From positions 1,736,001 to 1,800,000 of the forward strand of contig NZ_CP044399.1 of the NCBI RefSeq assembly GCF_008931805.1: 64,000 nucleotides of DNA. Reading direction: 5' to 3'. The translations under genes and the position numbers were made by a program. Under the pieces are notes generated by a model. It saw nothing but the letters and a program-made list of their open reading frames with translations, was not told the origin of the DNA and made no database searches. Each line of letters opens with the position of its first letter. Within the stretch, counting starts at the first letter, position 1. Source of the stretch: Moritella marina ATCC 15381 (GTDB lineage: Bacteria; Pseudomonadota; Gammaproteobacteria; Enterobacterales; Moritellaceae). Below are positions 21,401 through 30,073 of the stretch, in pieces.

Positions 21401-21654
21401 CGACACAACAACCTGAACTCGCAAATGCAGAGTTGGAGCAAGTTTGGCTACGTAGTTTATATACTCAAAGCAGTAAGTTACAAACGGTGACTGATAAGCA
21501 ATTAAGACGTTTAGCAAAAGCACGGGCTAATGCCATTAAAACCCATTTACGTGATGTGAGTAAAGTCGATGCGGGACGCGTCTTTGTGTTAAGTCATCAA
21601 AGTAATGTGCCATCAACAAGTACCCAAACAACACTCACAATGGTAGTCAAATAA
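18454..21654 (+). CDS. Large AsmA-like DUF748 protein of the cell envelope
   Basis: 1066 residues. One N-terminal membrane helix (LLTYTLVAYLIYAMLLGLLVPYLV) is followed by a very long periplasmic beta-rich region with DUF748 features: LVNRPVLLEDVSINPFTLRF near the start and a late block LPVTLAIPLLKDSSGAIDLG, then DINDPSFNVGEIVLK. This block is shared with AsmA-like proteins thought to bridge the envelope for lipid transport. Two low-complexity insertions rich in Ser, Thr, Val and Glu (about 375-425 and 635-670) separate the repeats. A TTG at 18427 is the only earlier start; the ATG at 18454 is preferred although its AAGGA is about 13 bases away. It appears to be monocistronic. Confidence 0.85.
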   Translation: MANTTSNFRQRFSRAPRYQRLLTYTLVAYLIYAMLLGLLVPYLVKSIAPEKASALVNRPVLLEDVSINPFTLRFEIKGFEIQTPNQEEFINLGRITLQANLWKSLFNGSINLETVEIDQAAVNIERLDETRFSFSDIPEYMEEQSKRFVTVDAVVEETDQGTDLPHMQIANISITNTAFNFKDQPTGAELDYPAINVSLTQFNSIAMLENKQQGNAPTPTYNSFDLSIEGSDESAVTTAGRFQLTPLEAQGELALKHIKLTTFWPFIAKEIIAELESGVIDLATNYHFIGNITPNAETATPQLITDTGEFALRSLILVSEDNELINLPLFTAAGIALDLEQQLVGIDNVSTDGLQLNASIHKGEVDLATLLTPKSATNEQTAQASNPAPSVVVVKPADTSNTTEQDSVVSSVVDVIETVSEIEVESVVEQVAAIEARSDARVWVLNISEFNLTNYDINIVDSWITKATKWRIAPLNFSTKAISSTYDAPIDYELALSINDNGSFTSKGSIDIKQQSIDAYLNLEKLNLTQFQPYITPYLNISLDSGYFSTKGDLFADSKGTARFSGEVQVETLAIHDKKLNKSLLKWQDFTINSIALDQQKNSLLIDHIKLTQPYAQVIVAADKSSNISDLVIEQKSSEKEQKKPAEEVTATDSTPAVNTEPAADMLIELNKFTLLAGKVDYTDNVLKPSFEATIDKIAGHIGKISSTTTKNAEIDIQAIVNKYAPMTLKGVVNPLIPEPFIDVEFVFNNFELPSMTPYSGTYAGLDIDEGQLSLALKYKLEKNHLEGSNHILIDQLDMNDTKDSDVGSILPVTLAIPLLKDSSGAIDLGVNVSGDINDPSFNVGEIVLKSLSNIILKAVTSPFTLLASLVDTTDDLDKVSFTNGSTILAKTEQGKLDTLAKALAKRPEIKLNVKGSYDSNLDKKALQNSSLNSKLTKSSGIVITLDSNETTLPESTKVTSALVNLYESETKGKADALRTAIATQQPELANAELEQVWLRSLYTQSSKLQTVTDKQLRRLAKARANAIKTHLRDVSKVDAGRVFVLSHQSNVPSTSTQTTLTMVVK

Positions 21655-21713
21655 ATAACAAAATAAAGCTCACGTAAATAGTTAGTAGATAAATAGTAAG
21701 TAAGTTAAAAATA

Positions 21714-21750
21714 GACCTCATTGATTTGTACTATTAAAATCAATGAGGTC
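21714..21750. repeat. Perfect 14-bp hairpin after the DUF748 gene
   Basis: GACCTCATTGATTT and AAATCAATGAGGTC around a nine-base loop. On the plus strand it is preceded by an A-run and followed by AGCCCTCC, so a T-tail exists only in the minus direction, where no minus gene lies to its right until pepT. It could still terminate the DUF748 transcript in a rho-assisted way. Confidence 0.6.
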
Positions 21751-21831
21751 AGCCCTCCCCCGCATATTGCCACTATCAGCCTATTCCCGATAAATATACA
21801 AATCACAAATCATGACTTATGCTTACCTTAG

Positions 21832-21854
21832 ATTGAATTGAATTGAATTGAATT
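21832..21854. repeat. Pentanucleotide tandem repeat (ATTGA, about 4.6 copies)
   Basis: Perfect 5-bp units in the 302-bp gap upstream of the small gene at 21957, about 100 bases before its start. Such tracts can change length by slippage. Its place near a promoter makes it a candidate site of expression variation, but it is short. Confidence 0.6.
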
Positions 21855-21956
21855 TCACCAAGCTAGTTTAAATTAAACAAAGTGAATTTGAATGCCAAGT
21901 TGTTTACAATTGACTGATGAAGACGTCTTCAGTTAACGGTAATTGGAGGTCGATTT

Positions 21957-22283
21957 ATGCTTGAAGGTAATTTCATCACGGTAAAATCTGAATTGTTAAT
22001 AAGACACATTCATCAGTTTATGAATCACAAACTCAGCTACAGCATACTCTCTGATTATGGTTGGGAAATATTACAAGACTGGCAGCGTTTAAACATCGTG
22101 GATAACAAGATCACGAGCTCAAAGGAACAAGTATTTTGGTACTTACTCTTTGAGCTGCAAATTCAAGATGAAGTCGCGTTATTACATGATAAAGCGCTGA
22201 ATAGAAAGCTAGATCATTGTATACAGTTTTTACAAGGGCAGCTTGATATGCCTGACAACTGTGTTGGTATCAGGCCTAATTAG
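21957..22283 (+). CDS. Hypothetical 108-residue protein
   Basis: I do not recognise this protein. It is polar with no signal peptide or membrane helix and is predicted to be mostly helical. It is rich in His, Leu and aromatic residues (for example DYGWEILQDWQRL and KEQVFWYLLFELQIQDEVALL). A very good ribosome site (GGAGG, eight bases from the ATG) and a clean frame support it as real. It ends 30 bases before the convergent pepT gene. Confidence 0.6.
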   Translation: MLEGNFITVKSELLIRHIHQFMNHKLSYSILSDYGWEILQDWQRLNIVDNKITSSKEQVFWYLLFELQIQDEVALLHDKALNRKLDHCIQFLQGQLDMPDNCVGIRPN

Positions 22284-22313
22284 CCTTGTTAATTCGAGCT
22301 TTTAGTTACTAGC

Positions 22314-23540
22314 CTATTGGTATTTCTTCGCCGTTAACGCCGCGATTTTAACAATAACCTGTACTGATTTTTCCATCCCTTCTACCGTGATAAACTCATG
22401 AATACCATGAAAGTTATAACCACCAGTGAAGATATTCGGGCAAGGAAGTCCCATAAAGGATAATCGCGCCCCATCAGTACCACCACGAATAGGTTTAATG
22501 TCCGGTTGTATATCGCACTCAATCATCGCCTGCGTAGCCAGTTCAATGATATGTGCGTGAGGCTCTACCATTTCACGCATATTGTTATAACTGTCGCTTA
22601 TTTTAACTTCTATGCGATCACAACCAAGTTCGCTATTTAATTCAGCAACTTTTTGCTGCATAAATGCTTTACGGTGGGCTAATCCGGTGGTATCAAAATC
22701 GCGAATAATATAATTCAATGTCGTTTTAACAACACTCGTTTGCATTGAGTTAAGGTGATAAAAGCCCTCGTAGCCCTCGGTACATTCAGGTGTTTCATCA
22801 GCAGGCATCATCGTTTGGAACTGCGCTGCAATCCCCATGCTGTTAACCATTTTACCTTTTGCTGAACCAGGGTGGACATTAACGCCGTGGCAAACGACAT
22901 TTGCCGAGCTGGCATTAAAGTTTTCGTACTCTAACTCACCAACCGGACCACCATCAATGGTGTAAGCCCATTGCGCATTAAAACCTGACACATCAAACAG
23001 ATCAGCACCACGTCCTATCTCTTCATCTGGTGTAAACGCAATGCAAATATCGCCATGCTTAATCTCAGGGTTTGCTTGTAAATAAGCAATCGCAGTAATA
23101 ATCTCTGCAATACCTGCTTTATTATCGCCGCCAAGTAATGTGGTTCCATCAGTGGTGATTAGAGTCTGACCATGTAATTGATTTAATTCTGGATACATAA
23201 TCGGTGACAGTTTTTCACCGTGACCTAAATCCACATCACCGCCTTGATAGTTTTCAACAATTTGCGGTTTAACCCCTTTACCCGAGGCATCAGGAGCCGT
23301 ATCCATATGGGCTATAAAGCCGATAACTGGCACAGGTGTGCTAATATTACTTGGTAGGCGTGCCGATACGTAGCCATTACTATCGCGTTTTACATCCATT
23401 AAGTTTAGAGACTGTAGCTCCTGCTGTAGTAGTTCAGCGAAGACCGTTTGGCCTGATGTGCTTGGGCAAGAATCAACAGTAAAATCGGATTGCGTATCAA
23501 AACTGACATAACGTAAAAAACGTGAAATCAATGTAGTCAT
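22314..23540 (-). CDS. pepT: Peptidase T (tripeptide aminopeptidase)
   Basis: 408 residues, the family length. It is a cytoplasmic dinuclear zinc M20 aminopeptidase that removes N-terminal residues from tripeptides. Metal-site motifs are [36 protein letters not shown] and, near the end, [24 protein letters not shown] and NFHGIHEFI. The start [18 protein letters not shown] is the usual family start. It converges with the hypothetical gene on its left. Confidence 0.96.
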   Translation of the reverse strand: MTTLISRFLRYVSFDTQSDFTVDSCPSTSGQTVFAELLQQELQSLNLMDVKRDSNGYVSARLPSNISTPVPVIGFIAHMDTAPDASGKGVKPQIVENYQGGDVDLGHGEKLSPIMYPELNQLHGQTLITTDGTTLLGGDNKAGIAEIITAIAYLQANPEIKHGDICIAFTPDEEIGRGADLFDVSGFNAQWAYTIDGGPVGELEYENFNASSANVVCHGVNVHPGSAKGKMVNSMGIAAQFQTMMPADETPECTEGYEGFYHLNSMQTSVVKTTLNYIIRDFDTTGLAHRKAFMQQKVAELNSELGCDRIEVKISDSYNNMREMVEPHAHIIELATQAMIECDIQPDIKPIRGGTDGARLSFMGLPCPNIFTGGYNFHGIHEFITVEGMEKSVQVIVKIAALTAKKYQ

Positions 23541-23683
23541 TATAATGCCTTAATAATTAAGTGACGAGTAAGTCGTTATGATGTATGCCTATTATGCATA
23601 ATATTAACTAACGACACATTGTTCTTAATCATAAATAGGTAGTTAATGTTAACCGTAAATAGGTTATCAGATCAGGAGGTATC

Positions 23684-24103
23684 ATGCGAAACATCACCAT
23701 AAAATGGCAAATACTATTAAGCTACAGCCTTTTATTTATTGTTTCATCCATGGTAATTACTGCAATAACTCTACTTTTATTTACGCAAGACTGGCAAATG
23801 ATATTCAATGTTAAGGTACAAATAACAGCACTTAATTTAGCACTTATTGCTGTTATTTATGTTGCCTTTCCCGTTTTACTGCTCCGTTTTTGCTATTACT
23901 TCTATCATTTAGTTACACATGGTAGAAAAGATGGTATCTCGTTATTTTGCTATCAAACTTTATTCAATCCTATCAATTTTTTATTTCGCCCTAGTTTACT
24001 TACCGAATCGGGTTTAACTTTTCGCCGTCGCTGCCTGATTTCAGTCATCCTATTAATTGGTTTATACAGTGCCATTTTTGCAATGAGCGACCTCGCGGTA
24101 TAA
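23684..24103 (+). CDS. Small inner-membrane protein, unknown
   Basis: 139 residues with three or four hydrophobic stretches (about residues 11-32, 44-70 and 115-137) separated by a basic loop (HLVTHGRKDG). An AGGAGG ribosome site lies right before the ATG. I do not recognise a family. It stands alone, divergent from pepT and about 200 bp before purT. No catalytic motif is visible. Confidence 0.6.
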   Translation: MRNITIKWQILLSYSLLFIVSSMVITAITLLLFTQDWQMIFNVKVQITALNLALIAVIYVAFPVLLLRFCYYFYHLVTHGRKDGISLFCYQTLFNPINFLFRPSLLTESGLTFRRRCLISVILLIGLYSAIFAMSDLAV

Positions 24104-24308
24104 AGCTAATGACCGACACCCCACAAAAAGCCATACTTTCACTCGTTACAAGCAGATTAACAGTTAAAGCTTCCATTTATGTATAAATCGCTATATCATG
24201 CAGTGTATTAGTCTAGTTAAATTAACTATAGTACTTAAAAGACAACAAGTTAGTGAATTATCATTTGTTTGACCACCAAATTTATAATCAATTAATAGGG
24301 AACTGTTT

Positions 24309-25490
24309 ATGTTAGGTACTGCCAACAGCAAAAGTGCAACACGTGTATTATTATTAGGCGCTGGTGAACTGGGTAAAGAAGTCGCCATTGAGTTTCAGCG
24401 TTTAGGCGTTGAAGTGATTGCCGTTGATCGTTATGACAATGCACCTGCAATGCAAGTTGCACACCGAAGCCATACCATCAGCATGTTAGATGGTGACGCG
24501 TTAAGACGTGTTATTGAGCTTGAAAAACCAGATTACGTTATCCCAGAAATCGAGGCTATCGCCACAGACACTCTGCTTGAACTAGAGCAAGAAGGTGTCA
24601 ATATCGTACCGACAGCCCGTGCAACTAAATTAACCATGGATAGAGAAGGTATTCGTCTTCTTGCCGCAGAAACCTTACAACTCCCTACTTCACCGTATAT
24701 CTTCACCGATAATAAAGCTGAATACCTTGCCGCTGTTGAACAAATTGGCATCCCGTGTGTGATCAAGCCAGTGATGAGTTCATCAGGTAAAGGTCAAAGT
24801 ATTATTCGTGATGAAGCCGATATTGACCAAGCTTGGGATTATGCCCAAGAAGGTGGCCGAGCAGGCGCTGGACGTATCATTATCGAAGGGTTTGTTAAGT
24901 TCGATTTCGAGATCACCATGCTGACTATCAACGCTGTTGATGGCATTCATTTTTGTGCACCAATCGGTCATCGCCAGCAAGATGGAGACTACCGTGAATC
25001 ATGGCAGCCGCAGGTAATGTGTGATGAGGTACTTGCTAAAGCACAGGCAGTATCAGAAAAAGTAGTGAAAGAATTAGGCGGTTATGGTCTATTTGGTGTC
25101 GAACTCTTCATTCGTGGCAATGAAGTGTTCTTTAGCGAAGTATCACCACGCCCACATGATACCGGCATGGTGACATTAATTTCACAAGACTTGTCTGAAT
25201 TTGCTTTACATGTACGCGCTGTATTAGGGCTGCCGATTACCCAAATTCAACAGTTTGGCCCATCTGCATCAGCTGTTATTCTTGCCGAAGGTAACTCGAC
25301 TAATATTGGCTTCAATCAACTAGCACCAGCGTTGACTTGTGTTCCTGGTAGTCAAATTCGTTTATTTGGTAAACCTGAGATTGCAGGACAGCGCCGCTTA
25401 GGGGTTACGCTTGCACGTGGTATTAATACCATTGACGCTATCGATAAAGCGACGAAAGTAGCAAAAACAGTTGAAGTAACTTTCGACTAA
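24309..25490 (+). CDS. purT: Formate-dependent phosphoribosylglycinamide formyltransferase (GAR transformylase 2)
   Basis: 393 residues (E. coli PurT 392). It uses ATP and formate to formylate GAR in purine synthesis, an alternative to the folate-dependent PurN. The ATP-grasp fold shows [47 protein letters not shown] and the metal-binding [17 protein letters not shown] found no PurR-type box upstream. It converges with nupC through a strong bidirectional terminator. Confidence 0.97.
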   Translation: MLGTANSKSATRVLLLGAGELGKEVAIEFQRLGVEVIAVDRYDNAPAMQVAHRSHTISMLDGDALRRVIELEKPDYVIPEIEAIATDTLLELEQEGVNIVPTARATKLTMDREGIRLLAAETLQLPTSPYIFTDNKAEYLAAVEQIGIPCVIKPVMSSSGKGQSIIRDEADIDQAWDYAQEGGRAGAGRIIIEGFVKFDFEITMLTINAVDGIHFCAPIGHRQQDGDYRESWQPQVMCDEVLAKAQAVSEKVVKELGGYGLFGVELFIRGNEVFFSEVSPRPHDTGMVTLISQDLSEFALHVRAVLGLPITQIQQFGPSASAVILAEGNSTNIGFNQLAPALTCVPGSQIRLFGKPEIAGQRRLGVTLARGINTIDAIDKATKVAKTVEVTFD

Positions 25491-25593
25491 ATCTATTCGC
25501 TAAAATAGCCGTTACTGCATTAATACTATGTACTGTGGTAACGGAAGTATATCAATCGATATAAAGCAGCTATATAAAAATTATAGAAAAACT

Positions 25594-25636
25594 ATAAAAA
25601 AAGGCTAACAAGTTAATACTCGTTAGCCTTTTTTGC
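25594..25636. terminator. Bidirectional terminator between purT and nupC
   Basis: A-run plus AAGGCTAAC paired with GTTAGCCTT plus T-run, with a 12-base loop. The T-runs on both strands serve both convergent genes. Confidence 0.9.
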
Positions 25637-25660
25637 ATCTTATCGCTTACTAATCAAAAG

Positions 25661-26860
25661 CTATAAACTTAAAATAACACCGGCAATGGCAGCGCTCATT
25701 AAGTTAGCCAATACACCAGCGAAAATAGCACGGAAGCCATGTTTAGCAATAAACTGACGACGTTCAGGGATCATGCTGCCTAAACCACCAATCAAGATAG
25801 CCATCGTACTGATGTTGGCAAAACCACATAACGCAAAGGTAATGATCGCTTGGGAATGTGCGCTTAACTGATCTTGTACTTCCATCAATTGAATAAAGGC
25901 AACAAACTCATTCACCACGATCTTATTACCAATTAATGAACCTGCAACAATTGCTTCATTCCATGGCACACCAATCAACCAAGCAACAGGCGCAAACACA
26001 TAACCTAAAATGATTTCAAAGCTTAACGTCATATCAAACCAATTGCCGATACCACCTAACATGCCATTCAACAACGCGATAACACCAACAAAGGCTAACA
26101 ATGTCGCACCAATCGCAGTCGCCATGCTTAAACCAGCCATCGCGCCGTCAGCAAGTGCTTCAACTACGTTTGTTGCACGTGGTAATTCAACTTTAGTGAT
26201 TTCATCTGCATGAATTTCATTTTTTGCCGGTGGGAACAAGAACTTCGCCATTAACAAACCTGCAGGCGCAGACATAAATGACGCCGCCACTAAAAATTTT
26301 ATTTCCACACCAATCATCGCATAACCGACTAACGTGCCACCAGCAACCGATGCCAAACCACACGTCATCACAGCGAAGAACTGCGAGTCGCTCATGCCTT
26401 TTAAATACGGTTTAACCACTAATGGCGCTTCAACCATACCAACAAAGATATTGGCAGTAGCTGCGAGTGATTCCGCACGGCCTGTGCCTAATAGTTTCTG
26501 TAAAGCACCACCGACAATGTTAATCACTTTAGGCATGAAACCAATATGGTACAACGCCGAGATTAACGCCGAGAAGAACACGATAATACCCAATACGTTA
26601 ATCGCAAAAACAAAAGTGCCTTCGACTAAACTACCAAATAAAAATGAGATACCTTCTTGGCCATAATCAATGACATTTGATACACCAGCACTAAAACTGT
26701 TTAACGCTTCTTTGCCAGCTGGAAAATATAATACGATAAAAGCGAACGTGATCTGCAATGTAAACGCGAGTGAGACTGTTCTAAGGGGGATATTACGGCG
26801 GTCATTAGAGAAAAAATACGCCGTTAATAGGATCACTATTATGCCTAAAATAGATATCAT
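25661..26860 (-). CDS. nupC: NupC-family concentrative nucleoside transporter
   Basis: 399 residues (E. coli NupC 400). It is an inner-membrane nucleoside symporter driven by protons or sodium. Family landmarks are VSNVIDYGQEGISFLFGSL, FFSALISALYHIG, the LGTGRAESLAATANIFVGMVEAPLVVKPYL segment, GVPWNEAIVAGSLIG and ITFALCGFANISTMAILIGGLGS. A longer frame opens at 26917, but the added 19 residues have no ribosome site. The ATG at 26860 has AGG nine bases upstream and puts the first helix at the amino end as in relatives. A nucleoside importer next to purT and near punC fits purine salvage. Confidence 0.9.
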   Translation of the reverse strand: MISILGIIVILLTAYFFSNDRRNIPLRTVSLAFTLQITFAFIVLYFPAGKEALNSFSAGVSNVIDYGQEGISFLFGSLVEGTFVFAINVLGIIVFFSALISALYHIGFMPKVINIVGGALQKLLGTGRAESLAATANIFVGMVEAPLVVKPYLKGMSDSQFFAVMTCGLASVAGGTLVGYAMIGVEIKFLVAASFMSAPAGLLMAKFLFPPAKNEIHADEITKVELPRATNVVEALADGAMAGLSMATAIGATLLAFVGVIALLNGMLGGIGNWFDMTLSFEIILGYVFAPVAWLIGVPWNEAIVAGSLIGNKIVVNEFVAFIQLMEVQDQLSAHSQAIITFALCGFANISTMAILIGGLGSMIPERRQFIAKHGFRAIFAGVLANLMSAAIAGVILSL

Positions 26861-27077
26861 GGAACAAACCTGTTGGATGCTTAAAATTATAAAGACGCGT
26901 ATTGTAGTCCGCGCCATTTTTACAGCAAGTCCAGTAAGTTACCTGCTTGTTACAATTAAATAAAGTCGGTGTCACGTGATAGCTAGATAGTTGTTTTATA
27001 ACGTTTCTATAATCATATTTAGGGCATTATTTCCATATGGAAAAAATATTTCCCCATGAAAAGATAAGTTGTTGAGA

Positions 27078-28016
27078 TTAAATGGTGATCTGCGACTTTA
27101 ATTGTTGATCCCAGTATGAAGGTTGACCAATATATTCTTTAAAAAAGACGATTGCCGCGCTGATCTTCTTCGGTAAATGCTTACGGCTTGGGTATACAGC
27201 ATAAAAACGCATAGCCTGACTCGCCTGCCATTCCGGTAACAGTTGTATTAACTTACCCGTTCTAAACTCATCGGTAAGTAAATACGTCGCTAGGTAAGCA
27301 ATGCCCCACCCCGATATCGCCGCATCGCGGATCGCTTCAGCTAGATCAACACGGTAATCCCCATTCACATTAATGTATATCACGTCATGACCTTGCTTAA
27401 ATGACCATAAGCCATAGTTACGTTCGCGACTTTGGTAGATAAGACAGTTATGCTGTTCCAGTTCTTGTGGATGTAATGGCGCACTATGATGCATCAGGTA
27501 ATCGGGCGATGCCGCCACAACAAAACGGGTATCCGCTAAATGCTGGGCAACGTAACCTTCTGGAATATCTTCAATGTTGGTTAGCCAAAGATCTAAACCA
27601 TCATCAATCATATTGGTTTTATAATCGAACAGGCTCACTTCAACATGCAGGTCTGGATGTAGCTTTCTAAATTGCTCAATCGCGGGAATGATATGAATCG
27701 TGCCAAATGATTGCGATACGCCTAACCGCAGAATACCGCTGACTTCATCTTGCAAGTTAGCCATCATCACATCTGCGTCTTGCACACTACTTACCACGTC
27801 AGCGCAATAACGCGCAAATTGTTGTCCGGCATCCGTTAGCGTGAAACTGCGGGTGGATCGTTGCACCAACTTGACGTTTAAATCTGCTTCTAAGCATTTA
27901 AGGTGTTTGCTGACATGAGAAACCGACACACTGAGTGTATGTGCAGCAGCAGTAAAACTACCGGTTTGTACCAGAGTATGAAAAAGTGCCATTTGGCTAG
28001 CGCGATCTTGGAGCAA
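27078..28016 (-). CDS. LysR-family transcriptional regulator
   Basis: 312 residues of the CrgA/AaeR type. The winged helix is MALFHTLVQTGSFTAAAHTLSVS and on through HVSKHLKCLEADLNVKLVQRSTRSF. The substrate domain begins SGILRLGVSQSFGTIHIIPAI. The first codon appears to be TTG at 28016 (MLQDRASQMALF), which gives the usual seven to nine residues before the helix; an ATG at 27992 is the alternative and neither has a clear ribosome site. It is divergent from fadD with 286 bp between them, so it may control fadD, but this class usually responds to small aromatic or metabolic acids and the target cannot be told. Confidence 0.85.
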   Translation of the reverse strand: MLQDRASQMALFHTLVQTGSFTAAAHTLSVSVSHVSKHLKCLEADLNVKLVQRSTRSFTLTDAGQQFARYCADVVSSVQDADVMMANLQDEVSGILRLGVSQSFGTIHIIPAIEQFRKLHPDLHVEVSLFDYKTNMIDDGLDLWLTNIEDIPEGYVAQHLADTRFVVAASPDYLMHHSAPLHPQELEQHNCLIYQSRERNYGLWSFKQGHDVIYINVNGDYRVDLAEAIRDAAISGWGIAYLATYLLTDEFRTGKLIQLLPEWQASQAMRFYAVYPSRKHLPKKISAAIVFFKEYIGQPSYWDQQLKSQITI

Positions 28017-28302
28017 AGGAAAAGTACCTAGTAACGTCCAATCCGTGTGACTACGTAATAATAAGGATAAACATCGTTATTGATGTTTAATTAATGCAGT
28101 GTATACAAAAATACCGGTGCAATAAAGCAGTAAGCCATGCACAAATTGAAATGCTGGCTTAGCATGCAATTCAGGCACCTTTTATGATTGTAAAAACAGC
28201 AGTATAAGTAATATAGATGCATGCACATATGATTATTATCAACTAACCAATGCGTCAATTGTAAGATAATATAGTGTATATTACCCTATAGAGAATTTTA
28301 AC

Positions 28303-29970
28303 ATGGAAAAAGCCTGGTTAAAAAAATACCCTAGCGATGTGCCTGAGTTCATTGATATATCCCAATATGACAGCATTTTAGATATCGTCGAACAAAGTTG
28401 CGAGAAACACGCTGATTCAATCGCTTTTTTAAATATGGGCGCTACGCTAACCTTTCGCCAACTTGAGCAACAAAGCCGCGCTTTTGCGGCTTACTTACAG
28501 CACGATCTGAAGATGCAGCCAGGCGATCGCTGCGCTATTATGATGCCCAATTTATTACAATACCCTATTGCGCTATTTGGCATACTGCGTGCGGGCTTAA
28601 TTGCCGTTAATGTTAATCCGTTATACACCCAACGGGAATTACAGCATCAATTGACCGATTCTGGCGCTAAGATGATTGTGGCCATTAGTAACTTTGGTGC
28701 CAACCTCGAAAAAGTATTACCACAAACCAGCATCGAACATGTCATCATGACTAACATAGGTGATCAGTTACAACAGCCTAAACGTACTATGGTGAATTTT
28801 GCCGTAAAATACGTGAAAAAAATGATCCCTGATTTTAATATTGAAAACGCAATCTCGATGCGTAAAGTGCTGACTGCAGGGCGAAAGTTAATGTATAACC
28901 GCCCAAGCTGTAAACCTGAAGACATAGCTTACCTGCAATACACTGGCGGTACGACAGGTGTCGCTAAAGGCGCCATGCTAACCCACCGCAATATAGTTGC
29001 TAACGTATTGCAAGTTTACGGGCAGTTTTCGCCTCGCACCTTGTTGTCAAAAGACCATGTGGTGACACCGTTACCGCTTTATCATATCTTCGCCAACTCA
29101 GTCAGCCTGATGTTTATAATGATGATCGGGGGGCGTAATTTATTAATTACTAACCCAAGAGACATGGATGGCTTTATCAAAGAACTAAAGGGCTACCCTT
29201 TCACTATCTTCTTCGGCTTAAACACCTTATTCAGTGGCATGTTAAAGAATGAAAAGTTCCGCGCATTAGATTTTAGTCATGCCCGCTTCACCATCGCAGG
29301 CGGCATGTCGACTCAAGAAGACGTCGCTAAAGAATGGCAAGCAGTCACCGGCATGCCCGTTGTCGAAGGTTATGGATTAACAGAATGTTCGCCTGTTGTA
29401 TGCAGTGGTATTCATACCCAGCAAGCTTATACCGCGGGTATTGGTGTACCGCTACCATCAACAGAAATGCGCGTGGTTAATAATGACAAGCAAGCATTAG
29501 ATATCAACATTGTTGGTGAGTTACAAGTACGCGGCCCACAAGTGATGTCTGGTTATTGGAAACAAGCACAAGCCACTGCTGAATCGATTGATGCCGACGG
29601 CTGGTTCTCGACCGGTGACATGGCACGTATGGATAAAGATGGCTGTTTCTTTATTGTCGATCGTAAAAAAGACATGATTTTAGTCTCTGGCTTTAATGTT
29701 TATTCAGTCGAAATTGAAGAAATACTGCGATTACATCCTGATATCGAAGAAGCCGCCGTTTTGGGTCTGCCACATCAAGTGACGGGCGAACAAGTTAAAG
29801 CCTTCATCTGTAGCAGTAATAAAGCGCTAACCAGCAAAGATGTGCAAACTCATTGCCGGCGTTATCTGACCGCTTATAAAGTGCCTCGTGATATTGAGTT
29901 TCGTGATGAACTGCCTAAAAGCCCAGTAGGGAAAGTGCTTAAGCGTGAACTATTACCGGTAAAAAGTTAA
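28303..29970 (+). CDS. fadD: Long-chain fatty-acid-CoA ligase FadD
   Basis: 555 residues (E. coli 561), collinear with E. coli FadD from KAWLKKYPSDVPEF to ELPKSPVGKVLKREL. It activates exogenous fatty acids to acyl-CoA at the inner membrane. The ATP/AMP motif is YTGGTTGVAKGAMLTHRN. The linker and fatty-acid signature include GYGLTECSPVV and GWFSTGDMARMD, and RKKDMILVSGFNVY and the late catalytic lysine in SPVGKVLKR are present. With fadH in the same window it supports fatty-acid degradation. The promoter region shows only a weak FadR-like match. Confidence 0.95.
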   Translation: MEKAWLKKYPSDVPEFIDISQYDSILDIVEQSCEKHADSIAFLNMGATLTFRQLEQQSRAFAAYLQHDLKMQPGDRCAIMMPNLLQYPIALFGILRAGLIAVNVNPLYTQRELQHQLTDSGAKMIVAISNFGANLEKVLPQTSIEHVIMTNIGDQLQQPKRTMVNFAVKYVKKMIPDFNIENAISMRKVLTAGRKLMYNRPSCKPEDIAYLQYTGGTTGVAKGAMLTHRNIVANVLQVYGQFSPRTLLSKDHVVTPLPLYHIFANSVSLMFIMMIGGRNLLITNPRDMDGFIKELKGYPFTIFFGLNTLFSGMLKNEKFRALDFSHARFTIAGGMSTQEDVAKEWQAVTGMPVVEGYGLTECSPVVCSGIHTQQAYTAGIGVPLPSTEMRVVNNDKQALDINIVGELQVRGPQVMSGYWKQAQATAESIDADGWFSTGDMARMDKDGCFFIVDRKKDMILVSGFNVYSVEIEEILRLHPDIEEAAVLGLPHQVTGEQVKAFICSSNKALTSKDVQTHCRRYLTAYKVPRDIEFRDELPKSPVGKVLKRELLPVKS

Positions 29971-29993
29971 CCGCAAGCCGTTAGCCATCAACA

Positions 29994-30025
29994 ACAAAAA
30001 AGCACTACCTCTAATCGTAGTGCTT
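29994..30025 (-). terminator. Terminator after the phospholipase-C-like gene
   Basis: On the minus strand AAGCACTAC and GTAGTGCTT enclose an eight-base loop and are followed by a run of Ts. Placed between fadD and the convergent minus gene, it serves mainly the latter. Confidence 0.8.
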
Positions 30026-30073
30026 CCTAGTTCAAGTTAAATACGCCACGCTTATCATTGACGCATCATGATG

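Noticed and set aside
24104-24308. PurR box upstream of purT
   Set aside because: I looked for an ACGCAAACGTTTGCGT-like palindrome and found none.
28248-28270. FadR-like site upstream of fadD (TTGTAAGATAA)
   Set aside because: Two fixed positions of TGGTNNGACNA are wrong and the fit is no better than expected in AT-rich DNA.
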